This document shows, in pieces, positions 16,012-25,487 of a stretch of 48,139 nucleotides of DNA. The notes below the pieces were generated by a model. That model worked only from the letters and a program-made list of their open reading frames with translations. It did no database searches and was not told the DNA's origin. The DNA is from Desulfobaccales bacterium (lineage in GTDB: Bacteria; Desulfobacterota; Desulfobaccia; Desulfobaccales; 0-14-0-80-60-11), in the NCBI GenBank assembly GCA_041648175.1, contig JBAZPO010000023.1, forward strand, positions 1-48,139, written 5' to 3'. A program made the position numbers and the translations under genes. How positions within the stretch are numbered: position 1 is the first letter of the stretch; each line of letters begins with the position of its first letter.

Positions 16012-16923
16012 ATGCCGAGCACGAGAATGATCCGTAAGATATTGAAGGCCAAGCCTACCATGGAAGGGGCCGGGGTGCATTTGAGGCGGGTGTTCGGGTT
16101 TAGCGAAGTGCCCCTGCTGGACCCGTTTCTGTTGCTGGACGATTTCCGGTCGGATAACCCGGAGCACTATCTCAAGGGGTTTCCCTGGCACCCGCACCGG
16201 GGCATCGAGACCATTACCTATGTGCTCAAAGGCGATGTGGAGCACGGTGACAGCATGGGCAATAAAGGCGTCATCGGCTCGGGGGACGTGCAATGGATGA
16301 CCGCAGGCAGCGGCATCATCCACCAGGAAATGCCCAAGGGGGACCCGGAGGGCCGGATGGAGGGCTTTCAGTTGTGGGCCAATCTGCCCAGGTCCCACAA
16401 AATGATGGCGCCGCGCTACCGGGGGGTGGAAAGCAAAGACATCCCGGAGGTGCGCGGTGTGAATGGAGCGCACATCAAGGTGATCTGCGGTAGGCTCGGG
16501 GAGGTGACCGGTCCGGTTAGCGGTATCGTCACCGAACCGGAATACCTGGATATCAGCCTACCGGCGGGGGCAGAATTCCGGCATCCCACCAAACGGGGCC
16601 ACACTGTGTTCGCTTACGTCATCAGCGGTCAGGGCTATTTCTGTCAAGAGAAGAATCCGTTTACCTATGAGGTGGAAGGGCTCAATTATTTTGACATGCA
16701 ACGGGAGCCGTTTGTCAGTAACGGCATGCTGGTGCTGCTGGATGACGGCGAGGAGGTTATGGTGACCACGGAAGTTGAGCCGGTGCGGTTTCTGCTGGTC
16801 TCGGGCAAGCCCATCGGGGAGCCGGTGGCCTGGTACGGCCCCATCGTGATGAATACGGAAGAGGAGTTGAAGGTTGCGTTTGAGGAGTACCGGCAGGGCA
16901 CATTTATCAAGCGGGCCGGCTGA
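16012..16923 (+). CDS. pirin-family cupin protein
   Basis: A 303-residue bicupin of the pirin family. The N-terminal cupin keeps the iron ligands: two His in HPHRGIET (about residues 61-63) and His and Glu in IIHQEMP (about 104-106). The phrase TAGSGIIHQEMPKGDPEGR is typical. Bacterial pirins are cytoplasmic; some have quercetinase activity and others bind partners such as pyruvate dehydrogenase E1, so the role cannot be named. ATG 16012 follows a strong ribosome site, GGAGGATAAACC. It is convergent with the PilZ gene, 39 bases away from that gene's stop. Confidence 0.92.
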   Translation: MPSTRMIRKILKAKPTMEGAGVHLRRVFGFSEVPLLDPFLLLDDFRSDNPEHYLKGFPWHPHRGIETITYVLKGDVEHGDSMGNKGVIGSGDVQWMTAGSGIIHQEMPKGDPEGRMEGFQLWANLPRSHKMMAPRYRGVESKDIPEVRGVNGAHIKVICGRLGEVTGPVSGIVTEPEYLDISLPAGAEFRHPTKRGHTVFAYVISGQGYFCQEKNPFTYEVEGLNYFDMQREPFVSNGMLVLLDDGEEVMVTTEVEPVRFLLVSGKPIGEPVAWYGPIVMNTEEELKVAFEEYRQGTFIKRAG

Positions 16924-16962
16924 CCGCGGCCTGGCACCACGCGATTAAGGTACGGGTTTAGC

Positions 16963-17325
16963 CTAGGGTTGACCGCTGCGGACAAATCTGGACATGTCCA
17001 GGGGGGTCAAGAATTCCACCGCCACCCCATAGAAAGAAGAGTTGGGGCCTGGCGGGTCTATACGGATAACCTTACCCCGGCCTTGGAAATAAAAATGATT
17101 GGTCTTCTCGACAAGGCTGGTGTCGTTGGCAGTGTCGATGTTGAAATCGATGATGTGACCCGGGGCAAACGTGGGGGGTTCTTTGCACTTGAAATAGATG
17201 CCGCCTAAGCTGATGTCTTTGAGAAACCCTGGGCATTCCGGACATTCTTCTTCCGGGTGCGGTTCGCCGGGTTTAAATTTTAAGGGGAGAAGTTTGGGGG
17301 TTCTATGGTGTTTGCGTTTTTCCAT
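16963..17325 (-). CDS. PilZ-domain cyclic-di-GMP receptor
   Basis: A 120-residue single-domain PilZ protein. The two ligand-binding motifs are present: the basic RxxxR-type segment (EKRKHHRTPK, residues 2-11) and the D/NxSxxG motif as DISLGGIYF (about residues 37-45). Two or three cysteines (ECPECPG) stand between them, which is unusual and might bind a metal or act as a redox switch; this is inference. ATG 17325 is preferred to TTG 17331 because AGAGAGGA is then well placed. No output domain is attached, so it must act by binding a partner. It belongs with the GGDEF and HD-GYP proteins further right. Confidence 0.88.
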   Translation of the reverse strand: MEKRKHHRTPKLLPLKFKPGEPHPEEECPECPGFLKDISLGGIYFKCKEPPTFAPGHIIDFNIDTANDTSLVEKTNHFYFQGRGKVIRIDPPGPNSSFYGVAVEFLTPLDMSRFVRSGQP

Positions 17326-17468
17326 AACCAATCCTCTCTATCTCAACCTTCAATTTTGGTTATGTTAAGAAGCATCGAGTTAGCATAAACCTTAAGCATC
17401 AAGAAATTATGGGTATACGGATTTAATGGTTGATGGGGCACTCTCACCCCACCAACCTGATACCACCC

Positions 17469-17830
17469 TCAGATGGTTGATAGATCGACCCCATAGTTGA
17501 GTTCTTCTGCGAATTCCGGCAGTCCGTAATCGATGGTTTTCTTGTAGAACGGAGAGACCTTCGCAGTCGGGGTCTTCTTCTTGTGCTTCGTGGTGTAGAG
17601 CATTCGTGCCCGCATCACCTCGAAGGAGTAACCACGGCCTTCACGGTTCTTGTCCTTGGCCAGTCGGGAACATCACGCTTGCCGAACCGCACGAACTCAC
17701 CCTGCACGCCGCACTCCTCGCAGGCTAGGGGATCGGGCACGGCCACCTGGAAGTGCATTTCGTCGATGGATTTGTAGTCCTGCACCTTGTATGTCGGTAA
17801 GTGCAGGATATTGTCAGGCATACCGCTCAT
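17469..17830 (-). pseudogene. ISL3-family transposase, internally deleted
   Basis: The first part reads MSGMPDNILHLPTYKV through a zinc-finger start (LACEECGVQGEF, then FVRFGKRDVP), the usual N-terminus of ISL3 transposases. Near 17660 the reading frame changes to AKDKNREGRGYSFEV, then LYTTKHKKK and YGLPEFAEELNYGVDLSTI before a stop at 17469, which is the usual C-terminus. About 300 residues between them, including the DDE core, are missing, and the junction is out of frame. No clear terminal inverted repeats were found. It is a dead remnant. Confidence 0.8.
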
Positions 17831-17884
17831 GCTGCCCACATGTTTTGTCCGGAAACAGGTGCATGGCTAGTCAGAACCCAGTGA

Positions 17885-18016
17885 TTAGGCTTTTATCGAA
17901 CGCACGAAAATAACATCCGAAGAGACAAAATCGCTTTCCTGAACCAGTTTGCGATTGATCTCTGTTACTTCAAATCCCGAGCCAGCCAGAAGTGATGTTA
18001 ATGATTCAACCGTAAA
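17885..18016 (-). pseudogene. C-terminal fragment of a SAM methyltransferase
   Basis: A 43-codon open stretch ends in a stop and reads TVESLTSLLAGSGFEV, then NRKLVQESDFVSSDVIFV. It looks like the final beta strands of a class I SAM-dependent methyltransferase. No start codon; it begins a few bases after the stop of the intact 265-residue methyltransferase. It may belong with the N-terminal fragment at 18797-18910. Confidence 0.55.
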
Positions 18017-18021
18017 TCACA

Positions 18022-18819
18022 TCACCGCGCCATCAGCGCGAACACGCCCCAGCCCAGGTATTCACGCGTGTACGTGGCGTAGCGTTCGGGTTCCGAGGTT
18101 AGTTTGGCTCGAACATCTTTAGCGAGGTCATCGTCGGGATTCGCTTCGAGCCATCGACGCATGGTGAGCCACTTGGCCGCCTCGTACCTGTCCCAGCCTT
18201 CCTGGTCTGCCAGAACCATTTCTACGACGTCGTAGTCGAGGTCGCCGAAAGACGCGAGAAGTTCTGGAAGCATGAGATAGTCGGAGATCGAACCGGCAAA
18301 GCATCCTTTGGCAACGTCTTCCGTCGGCGGTAGCTGCACCCAGTACGGCTCGCCGATGAGGATGATCCCTCCGGTGCGGAGGCTCTCCGCCAGAAGCTCG
18401 ATAGTGCCGACGACTCCCCCACCGATCCACGTGGCACCGAGACAAGCTGCCACGCCGACCTTTTCGTCGGCGACGTAGCCGGCAGCGTCGCCGTGGATGA
18501 ACTCGACTCGATCGGCTACGCCGAGTTCTTCAGCGCGGAGTTTCGCTTGCTCGCTGAACAACTGGCTCATGTCGATACCGGTGCCGATGATACCGTAATC
18601 GCGTGCCCAGGTGCACAGCATCTCGCCCGAGCCGCTGCCAAGGTCGAGCACACGGGTCCCCGGTTCCAGGCGCAACGCCTCGCCGAGAGTGGCGAGCTTT
18701 TCGGGTGTGAACGGGTTATGAATGCGGTGAGCACTTTCGGTGATATTGAAGATTCGTGGAATGTCCACTACAGAAAACTCCTGTTGTATTAATAGGTTCA
18801 GGTTTGCGACTGGCTGCAT
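18022..18819 (-). CDS. class I SAM-dependent methyltransferase
   Basis: A 265-residue methyltransferase of the Rossmann type. Motif I is VLDLGSGSGEML (about residues 57-68), followed by an acidic residue at the end of strand 2 (GTGIDMSQ) and motif III-like HGDAAGYV. The phrase IPRIFNITESAHRIHNPF before it is a conserved opening of this subfamily, so the true start may be a GTG near residue 17 rather than the annotated ATG. Substrate unknown. Both sides carry fragments of a different methyltransferase, which suggests that this gene arrived by insertion or recombination. Its neighbourhood also has a dead transposase, supporting horizontal transfer. Confidence 0.85.
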   Translation of the reverse strand: MQPVANLNLLIQQEFSVVDIPRIFNITESAHRIHNPFTPEKLATLGEALRLEPGTRVLDLGSGSGEMLCTWARDYGIIGTGIDMSQLFSEQAKLRAEELGVADRVEFIHGDAAGYVADEKVGVAACLGATWIGGGVVGTIELLAESLRTGGIILIGEPYWVQLPPTEDVAKGCFAGSISDYLMLPELLASFGDLDYDVVEMVLADQEGWDRYEAAKWLTMRRWLEANPDDDLAKDVRAKLTSEPERYATYTREYLGWGVFALMAR

Positions 18820-18910
18820 CTGAATTAGGGTTTATATGGGCGGCCAATAGTTGCTTGCGAATGTAAGGGTCTGACCAAATGTTGGTACTCCCCTTCTCAT
18901 ATAGTTTCAT
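18797..18910 (-). pseudogene. N-terminal fragment of a second methyltransferase
   Basis: From ATG 18910 (after GAGAGA) the sequence reads MKLYEKGSTNIWSDPYIRKQ, then LLAAHINPNSDAASRKPE, a typical opening for a methyltransferase subfamily I know from anaerobes. It then runs out of homology into the start of the intact methyltransferase gene. The frame is also open upstream to about 19090, but that part is not recognisable. The spacer up to 19177 shows nothing else. Confidence 0.5.
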
Positions 18911-19177
18911 TTCTCTCATAGGGAAGGTCTGAACAACTCGCCCTAATCTGGCAAAAAAAACCAAGGTTCCAGACGAGTGATGCCCATGCAGTTTACCTTC
19001 GGTAACCAGATTATCCGTTGTAAGAAAAAGCTTATTGCCCTCTAGGTCGTCTACTCTATCAACCAGTTCTTCCGTATACCCGAAATTATTTAATCAATTT
19101 TAGAAAATATTAGCACATATGTTATAAAAATCAATTATTTTTCTCCAAAGCTTAAAAGCGCAGGACACCGCCCGGGA

Positions 19178-22100
19178 TCAGGAAAAAGCGAAGTCTTTCT
19201 CCCTAAAGAGTTGTAGGCAGGCCTCCACAGCTTTGGCATCAAAAAGAGTCCCCTTATGTTTGCCGATCTCCTCCAGGGCTGCGTCGATCCCCAGGGAGGG
19301 ACGATAAGGCCGATGGGAGGCCATGGCTTCCACCACGTCCGCCACCGCCAGGATTCTCGCCTCCTGGATAATTTCCGCGTCGGCCAGGCCCGCGGGATAG
19401 CCTGACCCATTCAAGCGTTCGTGGTGCTGGAGTACGGCTTGAGCCACGGGCCAGGGGAATTCTATATCTTTGAGGATGTTGTACCCGACCTCGGGGTGGC
19501 TTTTGATCAGACTAAACTCTATATTGCTGATTTTTCCGGGACGGCTGAGGATCTCAGCGGGAACCGCGATCTTGCCTATATCATGCAAAAAGCTCAACAC
19601 GTGCATACCCTCAATCTGATGAGGCGGCCACCCCATTTCCCGGGCAATGGCGCAAGCGAGTTGGGCCACCCGCCGCTGATGGCCTGCGGTATAAGGATCT
19701 TTGGTCTCCACGGTGTTGGCCAAGGCCCCCACGGTGCCGCTCAAAGCCTGGTGCAATTTGTCCAGCCCCTGCCTAACCTCGATTTCGGCCTGCCGGCGTT
19801 GGGTAATGTCTTGTACCACCACGATATGATATGGTGAGCGCGCCCCGAATTGCTGCATGGCGGATATCGTCAGATTGACCCACACCAAAGAACCATCTTT
19901 GTGGATATAACGCTTTTCCAGGGTAAAACTTTGGATCAGACCATCCCGAAGCTTTTGGATGTTTTCTATTTCAGCCTGTAAATCATCGGGGTGGGTGAAG
20001 GCATTATAGGTGGTGGCAACCATTTCATCCGGGGTGAGACCGACGATATCACAGAATTTTTGGTTTACTTTCAGGAAGCGTCCGGTGGCGGTCTCGACCA
20101 GGGCCACTCCCACCGCGGCTTGATCGAAGATGGCCCGGAAGCGTTCTTCGCTCTCCCGCAGATCTGCTTCGGCTTTTTTGGTGGTGGTAATGTCTGAGGT
20201 AAGGTGTACTCCACCGATCAAGGTCCCGGCTTCATCCAGGATGGGGTCTACGGTTTCCTTGAGCCAGTGATTCTGTAACACCATGATGGATTCTTCGCGC
20301 TGCCGGGTCTTCTTCATGCGCAAAAAGGGGCAGTCCTCACGAGGCTGGCCGGCGCCATGCAAAATTTCCCAACACGGGTGTTCGAGGATGGTGTCAAAGG
20401 ACCTGCCGGTCAGATTCATCATGGCCTGGTTGCATTGCAGAATCCTGCCCTCCGGGTCGAGCAGACAGACCGCGTCTTTAATGGCGTCGAAGGTGGTCCG
20501 CCATTTGTGGGCTGCCAGGCGCAAGGCTTCCTCCGCCCACTGGCGGCCTTGTTCCTGCCTGTCTTTCTGCAATCTGTCGTTCAAGATTGGCGCGATGGTG
20601 GCGGCGATCATTTCCAGGCGCCGGATGTCCTGGTCGTCATAGTCCGTGTTTTTATTGGCCACCATCAATAACCCGATGGCTTTGTCAAAGCAACGGAGGG
20701 GAACGGTCAGGCATCTTTCTATAGTGATATATCCCGGCGGGGTAAGGGTGGCAGGATCGCAGGGATAGAGGGTCCGGCTTTCACGGATGGCCTCGGAGCA
20801 GATGTTGTCAGCCCACATCTCCTGGGGAATGACGATGTCCTTTTGAGGTACCTGCCCCTGGTCCGAGGTATGCCGGGTCATGGCAGGGACCACCAGGGCC
20901 CCGTTCTCTTCCAGATAGCCGAAGATCCCGCATTTGCTCTTTAGGGCCTCCAGGACCACTGCCAGGACCGCCGGGTAGATGGCATCATCCAGTACGGTTA
21001 AGAAGATATGGGCGATGCGGTTCCTGATGGTTAATTCTTGTTCCGACCTTCGCAATGCTGCTTCGGCCTGGCGGCGTTCGGTAACGTCTTCACCTGAACA
21101 GAGGATACCGGTAATTTGGGCATTCTGGTCGCGCAGGAGCGTATTATGGAAGGAGATGAGGCGCTCCCGGCCGTCTTTGGTGAGAACGGGATTTTCGCAA
21201 TATTCCGCGCCCTCAAGATCGCCCACTTTGAGTCGATGGAACACGGTCTTAAACTCCACGGCAACCGTGGGAGAAAGGCAGAGCTTGAACCAATTGCGGC
21301 CGATTATTTCTTCTTCCTGATATCCCAGTACCTCACACCCCTTTTTGTTCATGAGGGTGATTCGGCCGGCTTGATCCAAGGCCACCATCATCACCCCGGC
21401 AATATCCAGGAATTGCTGGGCCAGCTCCTGTTGTTGCTGCAACGCTTTCTCCGCCTGCCGGCGCTTGGTAATGTCTCGGGCGACACTCAGGATTAGTTGG
21501 CGATCATCCAGTTTGATGAGGCGGGCATGAATTTCCACCGGCAGCGTGGACCCATCTTTGCGCAGGTGAGCGGCTTCAAAGATTATCTCTCCCTGGGCCA
21601 ACAAATCTCTAAGGTATTCTTCCCTCTTCCGGGCAAACTCCGGTGTTGCCAGCAATGAGACATTTTTTCGGAGCAACTCGTCTTTCTCATAGCCGCGATC
21701 CTTACACGCGGCATCATTGACATAGATAAAATTACCCTCCAGGTCGTGCAGAAAGATGGAATCGCTGGCGCCATCCAGGAGTTGTTCCTTAAGCTGGAGT
21801 TCGCTTTCGGCTCGTTTGCGCGCGGAAATATCGCGCATGGCGGTGCGACAAAAGCAAGCCGAGCCTAACCCTGCGGGCGCTACCTGGCTATCCAGGGCGG
21901 CATAGAACGGCTGGCCTGCTTGAGGCAGAAGCTTTATTTCGCAGCTGTGGCGGACCCCGGTCTCGAACAGCTTCTGGAAATGGGTTAACCACTCCTCCCG
22001 GGACTCCGGCGCCACCCAGAGATGGAAATGCTGGTTCATCAACCGGCTCTTCTCGGTGCGCAGCATTCCAACACCGGTGAGATTAATTTCGGTGATGGTT

Positions 22101-22465
22101 CCTTGGAGGTCCAGGGTAAGATAGCCCACGGGCACGAAATCATAGAGATCGGCGTAGCGATCCCGGGCCTCGGTGTTGCTCTTCTTGGCTAAGTGCAGTT
22201 CTTGATGTTGCATTGCCAGTCGGGCCTGGTGCACTTGGAGTTCGTGAACCAGCCTCTTGACATCTGCCCGGGGGATGTTTTCAAGCTTGCCGTGCCTGGC
22301 CTGCAGAAATCTCTCGGCTTGGGACTTGAGCATGCCAGACCCGTTGGTGTTTGTTGGCTGTTTTTTCATGATATATCTATCTGGCCCAGCCAGGAGACTG
22401 GTGCGCTTTAGCCGCGCTAAGGTTCCGGCAAGAGCACTGGCCGGATCGGTCAGGTTAGGCATCAT
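19178..22465 (-). CDS. multi-PAS/GAF HD-GYP cyclic-di-GMP phosphodiesterase
   Basis: A 1095-residue cytoplasmic sensor. Order of domains: coiled N-terminus (about 45-100), PAS (105-225), PAS (230-345), PAS (355-470), GAF (480-640), PAS (655-770), PAS (775-895), HD-GYP (about 900-1090). No membrane segment is seen. The catalytic HD is FLHDIGK (H961, D962). The GYP motif reads HHERLNGSGYP (1024-1034), with Asn where Asp is common. HD-GYP proteins hydrolyse c-di-GMP to pGpG or GMP, some cGAMP. The start is uncertain: ATG 22465 or 22462 give the longest form, ATG 22369 is the alternative, none has a strong ribosome site. It is divergent from a GGDEF protein whose N-terminus is homologous. Confidence 0.9.
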   Translation of the reverse strand: MMPNLTDPASALAGTLARLKRTSLLAGPDRYIMKKQPTNTNGSGMLKSQAERFLQARHGKLENIPRADVKRLVHELQVHQARLAMQHQELHLAKKSNTEARDRYADLYDFVPVGYLTLDLQGTITEINLTGVGMLRTEKSRLMNQHFHLWVAPESREEWLTHFQKLFETGVRHSCEIKLLPQAGQPFYAALDSQVAPAGLGSACFCRTAMRDISARKRAESELQLKEQLLDGASDSIFLHDLEGNFIYVNDAACKDRGYEKDELLRKNVSLLATPEFARKREEYLRDLLAQGEIIFEAAHLRKDGSTLPVEIHARLIKLDDRQLILSVARDITKRRQAEKALQQQQELAQQFLDIAGVMMVALDQAGRITLMNKKGCEVLGYQEEEIIGRNWFKLCLSPTVAVEFKTVFHRLKVGDLEGAEYCENPVLTKDGRERLISFHNTLLRDQNAQITGILCSGEDVTERRQAEAALRRSEQELTIRNRIAHIFLTVLDDAIYPAVLAVVLEALKSKCGIFGYLEENGALVVPAMTRHTSDQGQVPQKDIVIPQEMWADNICSEAIRESRTLYPCDPATLTPPGYITIERCLTVPLRCFDKAIGLLMVANKNTDYDDQDIRRLEMIAATIAPILNDRLQKDRQEQGRQWAEEALRLAAHKWRTTFDAIKDAVCLLDPEGRILQCNQAMMNLTGRSFDTILEHPCWEILHGAGQPREDCPFLRMKKTRQREESIMVLQNHWLKETVDPILDEAGTLIGGVHLTSDITTTKKAEADLRESEERFRAIFDQAAVGVALVETATGRFLKVNQKFCDIVGLTPDEMVATTYNAFTHPDDLQAEIENIQKLRDGLIQSFTLEKRYIHKDGSLVWVNLTISAMQQFGARSPYHIVVVQDITQRRQAEIEVRQGLDKLHQALSGTVGALANTVETKDPYTAGHQRRVAQLACAIAREMGWPPHQIEGMHVLSFLHDIGKIAVPAEILSRPGKISNIEFSLIKSHPEVGYNILKDIEFPWPVAQAVLQHHERLNGSGYPAGLADAEIIQEARILAVADVVEAMASHRPYRPSLGIDAALEEIGKHKGTLFDAKAVEACLQLFREKDFAFS

Positions 22466-23137
22466 TGCCCGGCGCCAGAAGCGGCGATCCTTAGCACCGG
22501 CAAGTATCTGATCTCGCTTATGAGAAACGCAAAGCTTTGTGGGATATATCGGAAAATTGACAGTAAGCTTTAATAATCGACGCAGGTTTTTCTGGAGTTG
22601 TGCACTTTCTCCCGCCCGGCCTCTTTAGCTCTGCTTTATTTTCTCCATAAGCCGGCCGAAACTCCACAGCACAGTTTAGCCTGGTTCTCCGAAGGGTTAT
22701 ATCATCTGCAGTCCACCTCAGCGATAGACTAAAAGCCCGGTACAGGAATAATTTGACATGGCTTCCAGGCTGATCAACCCAGAGCAGATTGTATCAGTGT
22801 CAGCCTGATGGCAGGGAAAAAATTTAAGTTGCATCGAATTAACTTGAAAAGCCGATAAAATTGACATAAAGGAAGTTGTCTAGATACATGTGTGGTTATC
22901 GGACGGCCCAACTGAACAGCTTTGGGCAACCCTAAAGCGTCAGGGCGGTAATATCCTTCACCTTTCCAGCAGTTGCAGCTGCCCATCATTTGAGGAGAGG
23001 TCAAGGCGAAGCAAAGGTCCTTAGCCAACTCCTAAGGACAGGGCCGAGAGATTTCTGGATAGAACCGCACCTGTGCAGAAAAATCCCGCCATAGAGGTCC
23101 GGAAGCTGGTGCATGAACTGGATCGTACCAGGTAGAA
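22466..23137. other. 672-base divergent spacer
   Basis: Between the HD-GYP and GGDEF genes. It holds a perfect 8-bp hairpin GTCCTTAG/CTAAGGAC near 23019-23040. From about 23049 to 23136 one frame reads AERFLDRTAP and VRKLVHELDRTR before a stop, a relic of the GGDEF protein's N-terminus. The region 22510-22960 shows no gene; a promoter could not be fixed. Confidence 0.5.
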
Positions 23138-25333
23138 ATGGACATTCAGAACAAGGAACTACAACGCCATCTTTCGAACCTGGAAGCAATCCGGGCCAGA
23201 TATGCCGAACTTTTTGATTTCGCCCCCATCGGCTATTTCACCTTTGACCCCCGGGGGTTGATTCTGGAGGTCAATCTCACCGGAGCCCGGCTCCTTTTGC
23301 AAGAACGCACTGCTTTAATCCACAGCCCGTTTTTTCTCCATATCGCCCCGCCATTTCGGAACCGATTCGAACGGCACCTGCAGGAAGTTTTTGCCGGCCA
23401 AGCCAAGCAGTCCTGCACCTTACAGATGCTCACTGCCGCGGGGAGCACCGTCTACGTGGCTCTGGAGAGCCTGGCAGTCCAGGACCGGAAAGGCAAGCTT
23501 TCCGAATGCTTTACCGTCGTCAGCGATATCACGGCCCATCAACAAGCCGTGGACGCGCTGCGGCTAACCCAAACCGTTATTGACCGCGCCTCGGTGGCGG
23601 TCTACTGGGTTAAGCCGGACAGTACGTTTTCGTATGTCAACCAGGCGGCGTGTAAGGCTTTGGGCTATTCGCAAGAGGAGTTGCTCAATCTATCCGTGTC
23701 CGACATCGACAGAGAAATGCCCAAGGAACCCTGGTCGGCCCACTGGGAAGAATCGAAACGCTTTAAGACGCGCAATATTCAAAGAAACCATACCCGCAAG
23801 GACGGCAGCTGGTTCCCGGTGGAGGTCTCCGCCAACTATCTGCAATTCGGCGACCAGGAGTTCATCATCGCCTTCGCCACGGATATCACCGCGCGTAAGC
23901 AAGCCGAGGAAGAAATCAGAACCGCGGTAGCTTATCTGGAGAACATCATTGCTTCGTCAGTAGATCCCATCGCCACCGTTAACGAACATGGCCGTTTCAC
24001 CCGGTGGAATCAAGCCGCGCAGGAAGCCTACGGGTATACCGCGGAGGAACTCGCCAGCCAACCTGCTTTCAATCTATACTCTGATCAAAATACGCTAAAG
24101 CAGATGTTGTCCCAATTGGGCCGGGATGGTTTTGTCCAGGGGTATGAAATCGATATGAAGAAGAAGGGCGGGAGCATTGCCCCGTTCAGCCTCTCCATTC
24201 GCTTGTTGCGGGACAAGAAGGGCAAAAGCCTGGGGAGCGTATGTGTGGCCCGGGATTTGACTGAAACCAAACGGTCCATGAGGGAATTGAACACATCGAA
24301 TGCAAAACTGAGAGTTCTGGTCCAGGAATCGGACCGGCGCAACCGGGAACTCACCCTGATTAACTCCATGGCGGAAAAACTGCAATCGTGCCTCTCGGAG
24401 GAGGAGGCCTATCCCATTATCGGACAGCATGTCCAGGCGTTGTTTCCGGCCGAATCAGGAGCCTTGTTTATCCAGGACCCCAGCAATGATCTTTGGGAGG
24501 CGGCATTCACCTGGGGTGAGCCCCTGGCTGGTGAGCTGGTCATAGGGCCCGCGGATTGTTGGGCCTTGAGGCGCGGACGTTTAAACCTCAAGGGTGAGTC
24601 TTATCCGGGGCTGCCTTGCGGTCATGTGCCCCATGCTTATCCGGGAAGTTACTTGTGTCTCCCTTTGCTGGCCCATAGTGAGCCCCTGGGGATGCTGCAT
24701 ATCCAAGGTCTTACTGACTTGACGCAAGAGCAGCAAGAGCAGTTACAAACCCTGGCGGTGACTGTCGGTGACCATATCTCCCTGGCTTGGGCGAATATCA
24801 GGTTGAGGGAAACGCTGCGCCACCAGGTGGTACACGATGCCCTCACCGGCCTGTTTAATCGGCGGTACCTGGAAGAGACCCTGGAACGGGAGATTTACCG
24901 GGTTAAGCGCAAGGGGGCTTCGCTGGGGCTCATCATGCTGGACCTGGACCATTTCAAGCGCTTCAACGACACCTACGGCCACGGAGCGGGAGATGATCTG
25001 TTGCGGGCCCTGGGGAAATTCCTGGCTACCCGGGTACGCCACGAAGACGTGGCCTGCCGTTATGGCGGGGAAGAATTTGTCGTAATCCTGCCGGAGGCCT
25101 CGCCAGAAGTGGTCAAAGAACGGGCCGAAGAAATTAGGGAGGGCTTTCCCCAGCTACACGTATTCCACCGGGGCCGAGTGATTGAAAGCGTCACGGTATC
25201 CCTGGGGATCGCCATTTTTCCAGCCGATGGCGCCACGGGCCAGGACGTGCTTCGGGCCGCGGATGACGCCATGTACCAAGCCAAGGCCCAGGGCCGCAAT
25301 CGGGTAGTGGTGGCCCAATGCCATGCTACTTAA
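23138..25333 (+). CDS. multi-PAS/GAF diguanylate cyclase
   Basis: A 731-residue cytoplasmic sensor with PAS domains (about 20-140, 145-260, 265-380), a GAF-like domain (about 400-555) and a C-terminal GGDEF domain (566-728). The active site reads GGEEF (643-647). An inhibitory I-site RHED (634-637) lies five residues before it, as needed for product feedback. Metal-binding LDLDHFK is present. It makes c-di-GMP from two GTP; some GGDEF enzymes of this phylum (Hypr type) also make cGAMP, and sequence alone does not exclude that. ATG 23138 has a weak site, and the 90 bases upstream encode, in another frame, the conserved start of such proteins, so the N-terminus looks shortened by a frameshift. 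Confidence 0.93.
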   Translation: MDIQNKELQRHLSNLEAIRARYAELFDFAPIGYFTFDPRGLILEVNLTGARLLLQERTALIHSPFFLHIAPPFRNRFERHLQEVFAGQAKQSCTLQMLTAAGSTVYVALESLAVQDRKGKLSECFTVVSDITAHQQAVDALRLTQTVIDRASVAVYWVKPDSTFSYVNQAACKALGYSQEELLNLSVSDIDREMPKEPWSAHWEESKRFKTRNIQRNHTRKDGSWFPVEVSANYLQFGDQEFIIAFATDITARKQAEEEIRTAVAYLENIIASSVDPIATVNEHGRFTRWNQAAQEAYGYTAEELASQPAFNLYSDQNTLKQMLSQLGRDGFVQGYEIDMKKKGGSIAPFSLSIRLLRDKKGKSLGSVCVARDLTETKRSMRELNTSNAKLRVLVQESDRRNRELTLINSMAEKLQSCLSEEEAYPIIGQHVQALFPAESGALFIQDPSNDLWEAAFTWGEPLAGELVIGPADCWALRRGRLNLKGESYPGLPCGHVPHAYPGSYLCLPLLAHSEPLGMLHIQGLTDLTQEQQEQLQTLAVTVGDHISLAWANIRLRETLRHQVVHDALTGLFNRRYLEETLEREIYRVKRKGASLGLIMLDLDHFKRFNDTYGHGAGDDLLRALGKFLATRVRHEDVACRYGGEEFVVILPEASPEVVKERAEEIREGFPQLHVFHRGRVIESVTVSLGIAIFPADGATGQDVLRAADDAMYQAKAQGRNRVVVAQCHAT

Positions 25334-25360
25334 GTTTTCATCCAGAAACTCCTTAAAACT

Positions 25361-25441
25361 CCCCCCCTTTGGAAAAGGGGGGGTGGGGGGGATTTTGTAA
25401 CTCTTATAAATCCCCCTAAATCCCCCTTTTTCAAAGGGGGA
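25361..25441. repeat. two facing copies of repeat family R3
   Basis: CCCCCCCTTTGGAAAAGGGG at 25361-25380 and AAATCCCCCTAAATCCCCC at about 25407-25426 with AAAGGGGG after it. They lie between the ends of convergent genes and could also act as a bidirectional stem-loop. Confidence 0.75.
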
Positions 25442-25487
25442 CTTGAAGAAGCGTTTCCAGGATATGGCGTTTCTGGATGAACATTAC

